NCBI GenBank assembly: GCA_038030265.1
Contig: CM075937.1
Location: 34,018,198 to 34,082,197 of the forward strand
Direction of reading: 5' to 3'
Source of the DNA: Corythucha ciliata
Lineage: Eukaryota; Arthropoda; Insecta; Hemiptera; Tingidae
Length of the DNA stretch: 64,000 nt
Position numbers and translations under genes: made by a program. Numbering within the stretch: position 1 is the first letter of the stretch; each line of letters opens with the position of its first letter. Below the pieces are notes generated by a model that was given only the letters and a program-made list of their open reading frames with translations, searched no databases and was not told the DNA's origin. Of the stretch, positions 33,134-47,019 are shown in pieces.

Positions 33134-35039
33134 GTGAGTTAACAATGCAAAGACCTCATCGTTTTATCTGGTTTTAACTAACGAGTTCTGTGTTCTTTCA
33201 ATGCCTGAATGGTAAAAGCAGAAGAGATGAACCTTCTCTTCTGAATAAGAGAGGAGTTTTTTGTTCTTATTTCTTTTTCAACTTTCCATTTCGCGCCATC
33301 CAACAAACCGGTTCCTCGAGTTCAAGCTCTCTTGAGGCCTGATGCATTATGACTCCGCTGACTTCTCTTCTCTCTTGTACTATACATTATTGGTGTGCCA
33401 CGCCTCCTCAAGGCTTTTCATTCGCGCGTTTTTTGATGGTACTCAGAGACCGACTTTGACTTTCGAAGGTTTTGTTGTCAAAACGACAAATGTAACCATC
33501 AGACTCATGAAACTAACGGGTTTAAAGGGGAATAAGAAACTCAAAAGCGTGCTCCGTGAATCTTAATGTTTTATGAGAGGATGGAAAACGAATATCATGA
33601 AACCCATAATTCTGAGCACGTCCGTCCACTTTGGAATTCTTAACTAGATGTTACTGTTTGGGAGTTCTTGTTCCATACAGGTTTTACTGCTAAATCAGAG
33701 GAAAATTAAGTTTATTAATGACGGGGAGCATCTGTCAACTAGACCATTCAACTTTGAATCGCGCTTGTTGAGCGAACTGACCCAGTTTGCCCTTCCACGT
33801 CCCATTCAAACCATTTAGGCTACATTCATTTGAATTTGTATTACCTTTCGGATCCTGTTTTTTTTTTTTTTTTTTTTTTTCGTTTAATCTACTCCTGCTC
33901 CCAATCCAATATTGCTGTTGTTCATCTGTCTATGGCAATTGTTTCTTTCAAAAAATTCGGATCAATTAGGGATCCATTTTTTTCCGCTCGGGATACCTAT
34001 CAAGGTCGAATTAATGATCTATTGTTCGGAGCCTCCTCCTGATATAATTCATCGCGCTTAACTCCACTAAAGTTTTACAAAAAAAAAAACGAGTAGGTGA
34101 GAGGATGAACTTTTTTTCCGCCTGGTCACTGAACCTCTTCCAACGAGTTTTCGTGGCCGGGGGTGACAGGGGGGGATTTTCGTGGAGGCGAGCTTATTGG
34201 TAGAATGGTGGCGTGCGTGAGGTTGAAGAGGACTGACCGTGGAAAACAAAATTATGAAAGTTTTGTAAATTCCCGTTGTACATTAAAAAGAAAAACAAAT
34301 ATAAAGACGAGAGAAAGTTCCTGAAAATAGTTTTCGTGAAGTACAAAAAGTGTCCCACCTTTCTTATAAACACCACAAATTAGACAGCTCATAATTATTT
34401 CATTTTACGTGGAAGGATTCGTTTGTTCCTCCACGCTGATTCCGAGATTGTTGAAAACGCGTGTCTTATTCCGTTATGTTTCCCCAGAATTTGTAATGGA
34501 CAATGAATTGCTTTTGGTTTTTTTCATCAACACATTAAACTGAAACCCGATTCGAATGTATTGTACGAGCAACAATTTTTTGTAATTCTGCAAGAGTTTA
34601 TGGGAAAATTCACTTTTTAAACCGTTCCACCTCTCTTCAACTAATTGTAAGATGTTTTGCAGAAGTTAAAGTCATGCTTAACCTTCATTAAAAAGCACAT
34701 AAAATCGCTTTCTTTTGCTTTTTCTTTCGCGTAGATAGTTATTATAAGATGCCAGGAAACAGCGGAACTAAATATTGAAGCTCTAAAAAACAAATATTGG
34801 TTTAAACAAGTATGGAATGGGAAAACAGCCCCAAAAAAAATTCAATACGAAGCGATAGTCCGCTACCTTAATCAGTAGATTGGTTTACAGCACTTAAAAT
34901 TTAGTCCCGTAACAAAAACAGCGGAGTTTATCCTAGGTCTTTCGAGGTAAATATATGGTGTTTCAATACGACGACGTCCAATGCCAGGCATTTGTTAGGC
35001 TAGGTGCGACATCGTAGCGTACGCGGGGCGTAGGCTTAT
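33134..35039. other. No gene recognised; 23-nt poly-T at 33858-33880
   Basis: Intron-like AT-rich sequence. The T-run could be a retroposon tail on the minus strand. Nothing else is identified. Confidence 0.4.
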
Positions 35040-35575
35040 GAGAAATGTCCACCCACAGCCAAGATCCAACCGCAGTAAAGAACCAACCACAAAGAAAGCC
35101 CAACCACAGCAATGGTCCGGCTACAGCAAAGATCCAACCACAGCAAAAGTCCAACCACGACAGAGGTCCAACCACAACAAAGCTCTAACCACAGTTGAAC
35201 CTCCCACCACAGTCACGTGCCAACCACAGTAAAGCTACAAACCACATAAAGCACCAGCTACAAAGAAGGTCCAATCATAGAAAAGGTCCAACAACATCAA
35301 AGTTTTAGGCATTAGGCCAAACCACTGCAAAGGTCCAGCCACTGCAAAGGTCCAACCACAGCAAAGCTCCAACTACAAAATCTCTAACCTTAGCTAGAAG
35401 CTCCAACCACTTCAACGTCCAAACCACGGCAATGCTTCAAACCGCAGTAAATATCTAACCAAAAAGAAGATCCAGTAGCAGCCAAGGTCCTACTACAGCG
35501 AAAGCTGCAAGCCACAGTAAAGCACCAAACACAAAGAAGACCCAACCACTGCAAATCTTCAACCCCAGTGAAGTT
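35040..35575 (+). repeat. Minisatellite, ~17-nt unit TCCAACCACAGCAAAGA
   Basis: About 28 imperfect units in a row, clearest at 35105-35200. It shares the AACCACA core and unit length with 10690-11068. Open frames on either strand here are repeat artefacts. Confidence 0.8.
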
Positions 35576-37389
35576 TTCCTTTTTTTAAACGTCCATGTAT
35601 TTTCTTCCTTGTTTTGATTTTTGAAATCCGAGCTATACATTACTTTTTGACCCAAATCTGAATAGCTAGGATAAAAGAGTGAAATTTTGGAGGTGTTTTC
35701 AAATGTCATGCTCATGCCCTATTATCAACCCCATCCTCGACAAGTTTTTCTAGTGACCCCCCCCCCTCCCACTTTCTTACCATTTCACTCCAGTCCAGAC
35801 CCGACTTTGGCTTGAGATGCTAACTGCAAAATGGAAAAATGAGAAAATAAATGTTTATGGTGAGGAACTGGCATGTGATGAGTTATTGGTTTTTAGTTTT
35901 ATTTTGCTTATCTTGGAGAATAAACTTTTATATGGTAGGTACATATTGGTTGAATTCAACGAAACAGAATATATTTCTCACGCGCGCATCAAGTGCAAAA
36001 TCTCCTTAATAAGCCTTATTCACACTGGGCGAGTAGCTTAGTCGAGTTTGGATAAGCACGTTTAAAATAAAACGAAATTGGATTTTCAAACATTTTGGAA
36101 GCCTACGTATTCAGGCTATTCACTTTTGTCTCTCTACGTTTTGGTGTTATTAACGAAAAACCTATCAAAGGCTAAGAAAAAAAAATCGCTAGCCCTCCCA
36201 TTTGCTCCCACATGAGGGACTCTTATTACATATTATGTCTAACCAAGCGTAAAGGAAGCGTTGATAGCAATAACTAACTCGCTAAGAATTTTTCCAACCT
36301 AATTCTCTATAATGTTATTAAATAAAATGAGTGAACGAAAACGAACGTTGTGCTTCTTACTTGCAATACAATTGGGATTGTGGCGTTTAGGAATCAATCA
36401 CAGGAGGAGGAAATCCAGTTTCCTAAACATTTTTTTTTTTTTTTAACGTGTCATGTATTCAGATAGTCAGCCGGCCTTTCATTGACAGATTTTCGTTCTG
36501 GGAAAGCTGTTTCTGGACCAGTCAGATTCGAAAAGCATTCAGGCGGGATCTATTTAAATCTATACTCGTCGCATTATTATAAAATTCAACAGAGGACTAC
36601 TGTAGTTTCGATCCAATTGTAATATGTTTGCCTTTGATGGTAGGTTCGTGTTCTAACAAACTTATCACGAGGATTTGTGCACTTCGTGTTCTTTATTGTT
36701 CCTCAAGAAACTATTTCGATCAATCAAAACAAATAAAATAAAATGAGGGATTACTAAAAGAAGAACTAATTATTAGGTTAAAAGAAGCTGACCCATATAA
36801 TTAAGTCTATATGTGCTATTGTGCTCACACATTAATTCAAATGCGTATTAAGTCCCCAGGCGATAGCCAACACAAGATACAGTTGAAACGCTATAACCTT
36901 GAAATGGGAGGATAATATGAGGAATCCGTAGGGAAAACCTTCAATTCTGCCCTTTTCTTTCGTATAATGCAAAGCAGTGAAAATCCCTGGCACGCTCAAA
37001 AACTTTTTTTTTTTTTAATATATCCTATAGAGTGGAGGTGGAAGAAAACATTCAAGACTTTGCACGTGAGACTTTTGAATGAATAGTTTGGGAAATTTTT
37101 CCTTCACCAAGTAAAACAGATTCGTAACTTTTTTTCTCGTCCATGGGGCCGACGCCCATTCGCCAAGTCTTGCCCTTGTCCTCGATCGTTTATGGAATGT
37201 AGTTTTTCCAAATAATGAACTATTCAAGATAGAACAATCTTATTTTTGTATTCTCTATTTAAGAGCTCAAATAATATGAAAAAGATGGTATGCCATTTCA
37301 TTATAGCACAGCAGGGGGTTTAAATATTGCTTGTTGTTAGAGAATAGGCCCCCAGGTATTATCAAGTCAAACAACTTTTCACAAGATAG
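35576..37389. other. No gene recognised
   Basis: AT-rich sequence with homopolymer runs (C-run near 35758-35766, T-runs near 36430 and 37005); no repeat family or coding pattern was seen. Confidence 0.4.
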
Positions 37390-37990
37390 TGTTGTGAAAA
37401 TTGAACCCCGCCAAACAGCCGGAATTACTTTTTTTTAAGGGACCCAAAGACCAAATTGATTCTTGAATTAGCCAAAACAGTAAAATTGGATTCCGTAAGT
37501 GGCCGATTCGTGACATTTGAACCTCAAAAGAGCCCAACCCGTGGATTGCTTTCATAAAGTCCCCAAACGTGTGAAATTTCCTTTTTGAACCCCGTGGAAT
37601 TGGACGTTATACGGCGCCAACCCCGCAAAAGTCAATCCTGCGAAATTGGAAGGTTTGAATGGGCAAACCCCGCGAAATTTGGTTCTTCAAGTTCCAAGTC
37701 CCCGAAATTTGTGTTTGAAGGGAGTAAAATTCTAACACCAATGTAAATTCTACACACCAATGAAAACAAAACCAAGAAGGGAAAATGTGCGACTCGGGAA
37801 TCAACTGTTTCATCTCCCCGGTTGACTTTTTGGGTCAGCGTAACTGACGAAATTCGGTTCTGTGAGTTCCAAATCCAAAAAATTTTGGTTTTTAAGTGGC
37901 TAAACCCTTGAGTAGGGAAGATGATTTTTAAAGCGCGAAATCACCGTCTGGGTTTTAAGTGGTGAAAGGGCATACTCTAGCTATTCCTTC
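37390..37990 (+). repeat. GCGAAATTG-core short-period array
   Basis: CCCCGCGAAATTTGGTTCTTC, TGCGAAATTGGAAGGTTTGA-like and GTGAAATTTCCTTTTTGAAC units (each with variants) recur every ~35-40 bp, in the same orientation as 23080-24490. Confidence 0.55.
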
Positions 37991-38754
37991 CTAGTTTCCG
38001 GGGTGAATAAGCCCTTTTGTGATCGATATTGCTGATTTGGCTTATCTCGACGATATCTAATAAACTGCGTATTTCAGCCACAAAAGAGGTCAGGAAAATT
38101 AGCCTAGGAACAAGAGGATTTCATGAAGAGACTGTTGAGTTAGCGACGAATTTGGATTGCCAAAATTTGTAATTTTGCACGTGTAGACATAATGAGGAAG
38201 TTTCACATTTTCCAAAAATATTTTTTTTCGATGAGACATATCAATCCTTCCTCGTAAATAAATAAATAAAAATTTAAAACCCTTCAGAAACATTTTTTAT
38301 TTCTTAACAAAAGTTGGCATATTTGAAATCCCGCCAAAACGAACATTTTCCGCAACGTAATATCCCATGTATTCTCTGTCCTTTTCATGCCTCTAAATAG
38401 CTCATCTGTTTATCCTCCATTATTTTATTATTGGAGAGCTCTTGTAGAAAGTAAGGCAAAGAAACACAACAAACCGCTCTCCGTCAGCTACGTTACAGGC
38501 GAATTTTTTTTCGGAAGGCGCATATGACACAAACATGCTAGCTGGCGTGTTTGAAATGACCTAAAACTTCAAAAATCGCGTATTTATTAACTGTTGGATA
38601 ATTTTACGAACGGATCACGATTTATGCTCTATTTTAGCATAAATAAACCTTAAAAAATAGATTTATGAATAAGTTCTGACCCATGAAACTTCCTCATTGG
38701 CTTGAATCACGATTTTAGCGGAAGAAGGGGATTGAAATCTCAACTCAGATTCTT

Positions 38755-39290
38755 GCTCCCTCAATGCCGTCTGACTTTAGCCGCCACTGTAAACTTGATC
38801 GACGCTGTGTGTTGAGTGGTTTACCACAAGGCATTATACTGGGTCCATTATTATATCTAGTGTATGCCAGCGATTTTCCCAGCAATCATGGCGTACTCAC
38901 AGGCATTTTCGCAGACGATATTGCAATGTTAGACACTAACTATTATTGTGGGGAATCTTCGAGACTTCTAGATGATTACACTGATTGTGAGTCAATTACC
39001 GAATGGTCTTGGCATTGGATAATAAAGGTGAACCTAAATGTGTTCACGCTAGTAACATTAACTCACCGCCGGAAAGTACAAGGCGGTCAGATCCTTCTGA
39101 GGAACAACCACCCCCGAAACTGTCTGTGTTAAATACCTGGGGTTGACACTGCAGAATAGACAAGAAACTCACCTTTCGCCACCAGAACGCTAGATCAGGG
39201 ATGCACATTCTAAAACCACTTTTTTATATAATCCAACCCTAGCTCTTCACAAAAAAATGATCCTTAAAAGAACGAAGAATCTCATCATTT
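38755..39290 (+). pseudogene. Jockey-type LINE reverse transcriptase fragment
   Basis: The frame from 38764 encodes part of a non-LTR reverse transcriptase: LSGLPQGIILGPLLYLVY (fingers/palm, the PQGxxLGPLLY motif) followed by FADDIAML, the FADD form of the catalytic YxDD box (about residues 49-55), then ITEWSWHWIIKVNLN. The open frame ends at 39132, but a +1 shift near 39100-39120 continues with VKYLGLTLQNRQETHL, the usual sequence after the palm. Further decayed thumb-region similarity reaches about 39290. Both ends are missing, so this is a dead, truncated copy; a complete element would be several kilobases. Confidence 0.75.
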
Positions 39291-39392
39291 GCGTCGACGG
39301 TCGCATTCATTGGTGATTGGGTCGACCACCTCCATCATTTCAACACTGAACCACGAGCTCAAAAATTATACCACCATGAACATATAAAATTC

Positions 39393-40024
39393 ATTAAGCC
39401 CCGTTCACAAACCATAAAGCCGCCTTCACAGGCAAGCTTTAAAAAGCTGAGCTCTGCGCTTCAACCAGTCAAAGGACTCCAAGCCACAGCCAGCCTTTCA
39501 CCGATCAAAGACAACAGATCAAAGGCAAAGATGGTTCATGTTTATCTTTCACCGCCCAAAGCTCAAAAGGTTTGAGCTGTGGTGGTCATTTCTGTTATCA
39601 ATTTAAATTTATTATCTAAAATAAAAGTGTTTAGCGGTGACAGTGTCTTTTCGTGTAATTCCCAGGATAAAATTAATCGGGAAAATACGTTTTAAAAAAG
39701 CAAATCAGGATCAAAACCGCAAACAACAGTCTTCACCAGCTAACCGACACAAGATTTGAAGTTTATTTCTGTGTTATTTTGGCTTTATTCACCGTCCCAA
39801 TGTGAAGGGCTCTAGCTCCCGCAGCCCAAAGCTAGAACTTACCGCCCACCGCTCAGCCAGACCAAAGCTCGCATGTGAAGTCGGCTTAATAATATGTGCT
39901 GTGCGTCTGTGGGAGTGTATGCAACCTATCAAAAAATTTCATTTGGGGGGGGGGAATACATTTTTTTGGCTGTATAGGTTCCACGGACGCATAGCATAGA
40001 GCAGCTTGTGAACGGGGTCTTGAA
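39393..40024. mobile_element. Two nested MITE-like elements
   Basis: Outer ends AAGCCCCGTTCACAAA (39395-39410) and CTTGTGAACGGGGTCT (about 40007-40022) are inverted. Inside, AAGCCGCCTTCACAGGCAAG at about 39416 and CGCATGTGAAGTCGGCTT at about 39875-39892 form a second inverted pair with 20 of 24 positions matching. The two end types resemble each other (AAGCC..NTTCACA), suggesting one family inserted into itself. Confidence 0.6.
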
Positions 40025-42148
40025 AAAACAAAATAAAATCGAAGAAGCCGAGTATGAGAGACCCACGGCAATACAACTACACGACTCAGATGCCTTAGCA
40101 ACATATTGCCCTGAAGTGAACAAATAGCCTTCATGATAAGGAAGGGATTATTCATCCTTAAAAAGGTGACCTACTCCAAAACTATCTCCACCTCTTAGTG
40201 ATTACTAACGACGATTATTAGCATACGAATGAGACCATAAAAAATATAATTTAAAGCAAAGCATTTTCCTTTTAAAATTCAAGAAAATGTTGTCACCCTT
40301 TTTTTCGTCGTTTCTCGGTCTCATTCCATTATCGTCCAAATTACGTCATTCTATTTTTTAAAGTGCTGCAACAACAATAAAACAACGTAAATATTTTAAA
40401 AAACAATTTCTGTCGTTCCTCTGCGCTATATTTTTCCTCGTTCCAACTCACAGTCAGTCTAATTTCTGAGTAGGTATCGTGACTTGACTGCTAACTGTCG
40501 GAGGATGATAGGTTTGGTGAGAGGGGGGGGGGGAGAAAGAGAAAAACAACATTGAACAGATATTCACGCTTTTATGTATGAACTTTGTTTTAAACGCAAC
40601 GGAGAAAATAGGCTTTACTGGATTCACACTTTTCCTCCGAGTTTCAGCTGAATTTTCATGAGGCTGTCAAAGATTATAATTGGAAGGGAGGAACCGGAGT
40701 CGTATGATAATATGATGACAGGAAAAAGGGAAATGAAAATGAGACACAGGCATCCGTGAGAAAAGAGTTTGCTGCTGGGTTGGTGGCTCTTTAAAAACGG
40801 GCTCCGTGAACTAGTTTAATTTAGGGATTTACCAACGAAATCTAAATCGGACGATGGAGGGTGAGAAATAATGTCAACAGCGGAATAGCTTCTCGATGTT
40901 TTTTAATCTGACCTTGTTTATTTCTTCAAACAGCGTGCGGTAATTCCAGGAATTTTGATTAAGAGACATTTTCATTTCTTGCTCTTCCTTTAATTTATTT
41001 CTTCACTATCGAACTGAATGCATCAATTCTGAAATAGGACAAAATTGGAAATTCATATTCATGTTTTCTAGCTTTACAAAACATGAACTCCACAAAAAAT
41101 GAAACATGGAAGTACTGCGTGGTACTCTTTCTCAATTCTTCTATTTTTTTATTTTATTTTAATTTATTTTTTTTTATCAGCATTCGGGGAACTTGCACGA
41201 ATCTGTGATTTGGAAGATGATCCGTGATTTCCCAGTGATTTTGACCAGTGTTTCGGCACGTGAACTGAACTATATTAACGGAAGTTACATCCCGAGTTAT
41301 GGGCCTGGTGATTTTTGAAATGAATATCAATAGTGCTTCTGGAGGGGCGATGGATGGTGCGAGGAGAAATGACGTACATAGTTGTTTGCGAAGTATTCGA
41401 GGGGAACCTAAGATTGTTGTTTACAAGTGGCCACAAAAGCTGCCACCCCCCACCCCCACCACCATCAGAAACCGGTCAAGTTCTCATTGGCATTTTTCGG
41501 GGTGAAAGGTAGACATAGATCAACTTTCTGACCAAAATCATCATTTTTCACTTTAAATATCTGGATTTGGTGGCCACATATTTAAGGTTTCGTAGTAGAT
41601 CCCTACCTCCCGTTATTAATGCCTATAAAAAATACATTTTTAAAAAATTAAAAAAATTACGGTGACTGGTGAACGGGTTAAAAAAAACTCAGTTGTTTTC
41701 ACTACTTATACTTCCCTCTTCTAGTTTGACCCTTTTGTAGATCCGCTAGATCGATGGATGGGGGGTATAACAGGGCATTTTCGGTTTTTATGTGGCTTAT
41801 TGGTTATACAGAGCGTGAAAAATCAGAAAAATCGATGAGCTATGAATTGTATCCGCTGGGTTTAGCGAAATGCGCTAGTGAGTAACGACCCGTGGTTTTT
41901 ATTTTATTATTTATATTGTGAGAGAGAGAGAGAGAGAGGTCATAAAAAATAACCCTTGGGAAAGAAAGAGGCGACAGTGTCAGAAAAACTAAATGACAAG
42001 CTATGGTAATATCTCCAGTTTCTGGATAGTAATACGTGTTGCTTTTTAGAATTTTTCGTGGACTTTTTTGATAACTTTCCATGTACATTTTGAATCTTCA
42101 AATTAAGGCATCGAAATTTAATTTTGTAATTAAATGTTTAGTTGTACA
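40025..42148. other. No gene recognised; short GA run near 41926
   Basis: Intron-like sequence with low-complexity G, T and GA runs only. Confidence 0.4.
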
Positions 42149-42366
42149 GTGGCCGCATTTCAAAACTTCAGGCTTGTTCAGAGCTTAATGAGCACTTAGT
42201 CTTTTGCCGTTGCAAAACTGTCAATTTAGTTCAGCGCTGAGTAAGTGTTTAAAATCCAACAAAACACGTCCCATCGCGATACAAATCACCGTTTGCAAAA
42301 CTCCAGTAAGCACTTAATTCTTCACTTAAGCGTTTAAACACGAGCCCTGAGTTTTGCAACGCAACC
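42149..42366. mobile_element. Fold-back MITE with GCAAAACTC-type arms
   Basis: Left GGCCGCATTTCAAAACTTCA and right GAGTTTTGCAACGCAACC are imperfect inverted ends. AGCACTTAGTC / CAGTAAGCACTTAA are further inverted internally. A smaller inverted pair (CTATTCTGTAACTTTTC and GAAAAGTTACAGAATCAC) lies at 42437-42545. Confidence 0.55.
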
Positions 42367-43458
42367 AATTGATGTCCTCTGTTGAGAAATCTGGTGGTCG
42401 CCGGGGGGGGGGGGAGTGATTCTGCGACTTTCAGGGGGCTATTCTGTAACTTTTCTGCATCGTCAGTGTATTATCGAAAAGTGATTTTTAAAGAAAATGA
42501 ATGAAATCATGTGGATTCACGGAAAAGTTACAGAATCACCCCCCCTCCCTGTTATCGAATTTCCAATCGTTTATGTCATTGTATGAATGAAATCAGGTCA
42601 CTTACAGCAATACTGCTGATTCAACTGCCGCTAATTTTGTAGAACTGGGACTGGGCCGTGTCGGTATCAGAAATTACTACTAGGGTGATGTCATTTTCTC
42701 TCCTGTCACCAATAGCTGTTTAAGCGTGTATGTAGCCGGAGGCTAGAGGAGAAGCTTTCAGTAGTGTACCGAACTAAAGTTTAGAAACATTTATTGAGAG
42801 CTAGCAAGTTTCCCTCCTCAGTTGTTCTGACAGTGAGTGCATTGAGGAAGTTCATCAATATGGCTGATTAGAAATGTAGATACCTATCACTTTAGCAACT
42901 TTAAATTGGTTATTCAACTCAAGAATTTATTATTATTGCGCTTACCCCCAGACCTGATGACTTTCCTCTTGTATTTCTCCTGTTGGGAACTTTTTTGAGG
43001 AACATTTCTTATTGTTAGACCTTATTTTCCTTCGGATCGAAATTAGTCCGTGCGTGAATTGGAAATCGACTGCATTTTTTAAAAAAGTGAACGGTTGAAA
43101 TAAACGAACAACCCGAGTGTTGGGGAATCTTTCCAAAAATCGGAAGAAAGGAAAGAGGGCGGTAAACCTGTGTGGGAGGGGGGCATGGCAGTGCTGCAAA
43201 CATCGCATTGTAACTAACGACAAGTAATTCTTGTAAGTAAATTTTCAAGTAAATTTTGTGTATTGTGAGTTGTTACAGTACTGAAATATTGACCGGTTGT
43301 GATATAAATAACGTTAGCTTTTCCGGAGCTCCCTTCATTAGTCTGACTTATTGAAATTGAGACTAATAAAATTAGCGTCCAGTGGGAGCAATGAATTAAT
43401 TTATAAAATTTGTAATAACTGGTTCTCGATAACAAAATATTTGGGCATATTACATATA

Positions 43459-45481
43459 GTACGGTGCAATTAGTAAAAAAAACGGCCCAACCTCAACATC
43501 CAAAGTGAAAGTTTCCCTTCAACGCCAAAATGTTCCTCACAACCCACATATTGATTAATAAAAAGTTCCACCATTTGGATCTATGGGTTTGGGTGGGAGG
43601 GGGTAATAAGTTAGTAAATTCTTATTTTGTTCCAGTATTTCACAAATATTTCGAAATCTATGAGGTTTAGCGTGAAAATGAGCGTTTACAAAAATAGTCT
43701 TCATCAAATTGCCCACAAAATTGATCTTTGAGATAATGTTACTTGAGTGAACGGTTCGAAAGTTACGGCGGGTGTAGAAGTAAACATTTTTCGCAATTCG
43801 ACGTTTTTTGTCGAAAAAAGTGGCACAAGGAAACTTTTTGTTTTTTGCATGATTGAGTTTTGTAAAATCAAATTGCGATTGAAGTGGACGGTAGAATGTT
43901 AATAATATGCCCTTAAAGGGACAACAACCTCCGCCTCCTTGACAAGGGGCGCCACTTTTGAAGGGATAATAGGCTTTCATATGCCTAGGCCATAAACAGA
44001 GTGGACCCGTATTACTGTGACACAAAATTTTGGGTGAAACTACGTCTAAAGCCGAGTAAAATGCCACTTCCGGACGGGTCCTATCTAGGTCCATTCAAGA
44101 TTTATGATTTTGTTTTTAATTAAAAGAAATAACGCTTTGAACAATCCAAGATTTCTCGGCTTACATTGCACTTGATCAGAACATTGATGACATTTTCACA
44201 TTTTCAGAAACTACGGAAAATTTCAGTTAGGATAGAGGCCTTTTCATTGCTTGAAATGATGGTCAAATCCTAAAAATCTGGACTTTTGTCGTAGATTCAC
44301 GTAAATCCCACAATAAGTACGATTTTCAAAAGATTGCTGTACCCAAACGGCTTTCTCCACAGACTTGCGATGCATGACAAAAAAGTCCCCATATTTTCAG
44401 CTTTTTTATGGTGTATTCACATGTCATGTTACCACTGATGTTTCTCGACGAATATCGTGAGCGTTTGTTATTCATTCTGTAGAAAAATGCGTTTCTGAGC
44501 ATTCTCGCGATATTATCGCGGGAAATGTCAGGGGTGCCGGTAAATGTGAATACGCCATGCCATAACAAACTTTAGAAAATAAGGGACGTCTTTTTGGAGC
44601 ATCGTCAGTCTGTTGAAAAACCCGTTTGGATACAGCAATGTTTTGGAAAACGTACAATTTATGGAGTTTACGTGAATCTATGACAAAGGGCCACATTTGT
44701 AGGAGTTCATGATGATTTCAAGCAATGAAATGGCCTCTATCTCACATGACATTTTCCATAGTTCCCGAAACTGCCATCAATGTTTGGATTAGGGGCGATA
44801 TAAGCCGAGTAATCGCGGATCTCTGAACGAAATTTCCCTGTTATTGCATTATAAAGAAAAAAATCATAAACCAGGAATGGCTCGAGATAGGACACCTCCG
44901 GAGGTGGCATTGGACTCGGCTTTAGACGTAGTTTCACCCAAAATTTTGTATCTGAGTAATACGGATCCACCTTGTGTATATGACCTAGGCCAAAGGAAGC
45001 CTATTATCCCTTAAAAAGTAGCGCCCCTTGAGAAGAAGCGAAGGTTATTGTCCCTCCAAGGACATATTACTAACATTCTACAGTCCACCGAAATTGTAAT
45101 TTGATTTTACAAAAGAAAATCGTGCAAACAAAAAAAGTTTCCTCGTGCCACTTTTTTCGACAAAAAACGTCGAATTGCGAAAAATGTTTACTTCTACACC
45201 CGCCGTAACTCTCGAACCGTTCACTCAAGTAAGATTATCTCGGGGATCATTTTTGTGGGCAATTTGATGAAGATCATTTTTGTAAATGCTCATTTTCACG
45301 CTAAACCTCAAAGATTTCGAAATATTTGAGATTTACTAACTTATTACCCCCTCCCACCCAAACCCATAGCTCCAAATGGTGGAACTTTTTACCAATCAAT
45401 ATGTGGGTTGTGAGGAACAATTTGGCGTTGAAGGGAAACTTACACTTTGGATGTTGGGGTTTAGGTCTAATTGCACCGTAC
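43459..45481. mobile_element. 2.02-kb palindromic fold-back element, TA-flanked
   Basis: Arms 43459-44462 and about 44497-45481 are reverse complements with modest divergence, leaving a ~35-bp centre at 44470. Ends are GTACGGTGCAATTAG and its complement, flanked by TA on both sides (43457-43458 and 45482-45483). A 179-codon open frame on the minus strand (43555-44094) lies entirely in the left arm. The equivalent stretch of the right arm contains stops, so it is not a gene. No transposase; presumably mobilised in trans. Confidence 0.85.
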
Positions 45482-46697
45482 TAATATTGGTATGTTCTAA
45501 ATGTAAATGTTTTTTTTGCTAATAAATAGTGCTTCTACGCCAACACTCTGTCAGTGGCTCAATTTGACGCTTCCCGACTTTTTCAAGCAAACGAAAAAAA
45601 AAAAAAAATGGTATCATCGATGAAAGGGAAAAGCCTATTATACAAACACCAGAAAAAGCCTAGAAATATTTGGAAAACGATGCGTGTGAAAATCTGGGCG
45701 TGACCTGATCAATAAAGCAACAGATCAGGAAATTCAGAAAATGAGCGGAAACTCATTGCCATAAATAGTTTGGAGAAGGCAATAATTAAGTCGGTTTAAA
45801 TTAAATTACACCCTGATGTGAAAGAGGGATAGATCATGTTTTTTACAGATCCATCATTTTTTGTGTAACTTGTGTAAGTTCCCTTTCGCCCAGCACGTAC
45901 CAGTTGTTTATAAGTAGTTCGGAATTATAAATGATCATGATTTTCCGAGAGTTACGCCGAATCTCCACTGTATAGTGAGTGAGAGTGGGGGGAGCGACTG
46001 GGTAAACGAGTTTAGTGAAATCCAGAGATGAAAAATTATCTCTCCATCCCAGCGAATTGAGTTCGCCGACTTTTCGGCTGCATTTAATTGGTTCAAAGAG
46101 GAACTCAAATGCAGTTACCCCATTCTATTCATGGTTGGAATGAGGAACGTGAAAGATTATTCGATTAAAAACACCGTTGTTCAGTGATGACGGTCCTTTT
46201 TTTGTGTGTGTGTAAGACTACATTTTGCTTTCAGTGAATATTTATACGATTCTGCGCCTGCACGTTCATACCTTTTTCAATAAACATCTAAGTACGTATA
46301 TATGATTCTTCAAACGAAGGCGATGTTGTGAGTGCCCTTGTAATATTAAGGGGTTCAATAAAAAGACGTTGTTTCACTCACTTTTTAATTCGACTCCCGA
46401 GCGCTTTCGATCGCTAGATCATCGTCAGGGTTTAGGCTACACAAGTAGGGAGAAGGGTAATTGATCAATAAATACGTAATATAGAAAACAAAACAATTAA
46501 ACAGTACGGCTGATTACCTTTTGACTAGATCGCATGGAGAAATAAGTTAAAAATAAATTAAAAGTTAGGGGTTTATCACACCGTCCGGTCCAAACGAGAA
46601 ACGAATCATCGACATAACGACGGTACGCAGCAATGCGACTTCGTGCGTTTGATAGAAGTTACATCATGAACGAGAGTAACCCGTTTAGAAGTCGCTG

Positions 46698-46883
46698 ATG
46701 AATAGTCTGGAGTCATTCGAGATTTATCGCGAATTGAAAATCCGAGGTGAAAAAGTTTTGAACGAAAGATCGGAGTCCACACGAACGCCTCTTCTCACAA
46801 CGCTTTGGGCCTGCTGTACACGTTCAAACGCGAAGGAGAAACCGCATTTGACATTTAATGACGACGGTGTGATAAACCCCTAA
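46698..46883 (+). pseudogene. Possible Penelope-like element C-terminal remnant
   Basis: The 61-codon frame reads SLESFEIYRELKIRG, then EKVLNERSES, then DDGVINP and a stop inside the right arm. The order 'EIY..., VLNE..., acidic end' looks like the C-terminal tail of Penelope-like element proteins, and the hammerhead-like motif in the arms supports this. No reverse transcriptase or GIY-YIG domain is present. Similarity is short and could be coincidental. Confidence 0.3.
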
Positions 46884-47019
46884 CTTTTAATTTATTTTTA
46901 ACTTATTTCTCCATGCGATCTAGTCAAAAGGTAATCAGCCGTACTGTTTAATTGTTTTGTTTTCTATATTACTTATTTATTGATCAATTACCCTTCTCCC
47001 TACTTGTGTAGCCTAAACC

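Noticed and set aside
43555..44094. 179-codon open frame on the minus strand
   Set aside because: It lies wholly inside one arm of the 2.0-kb palindrome, matches no family, and the equivalent stretch of the other arm is interrupted by stops.
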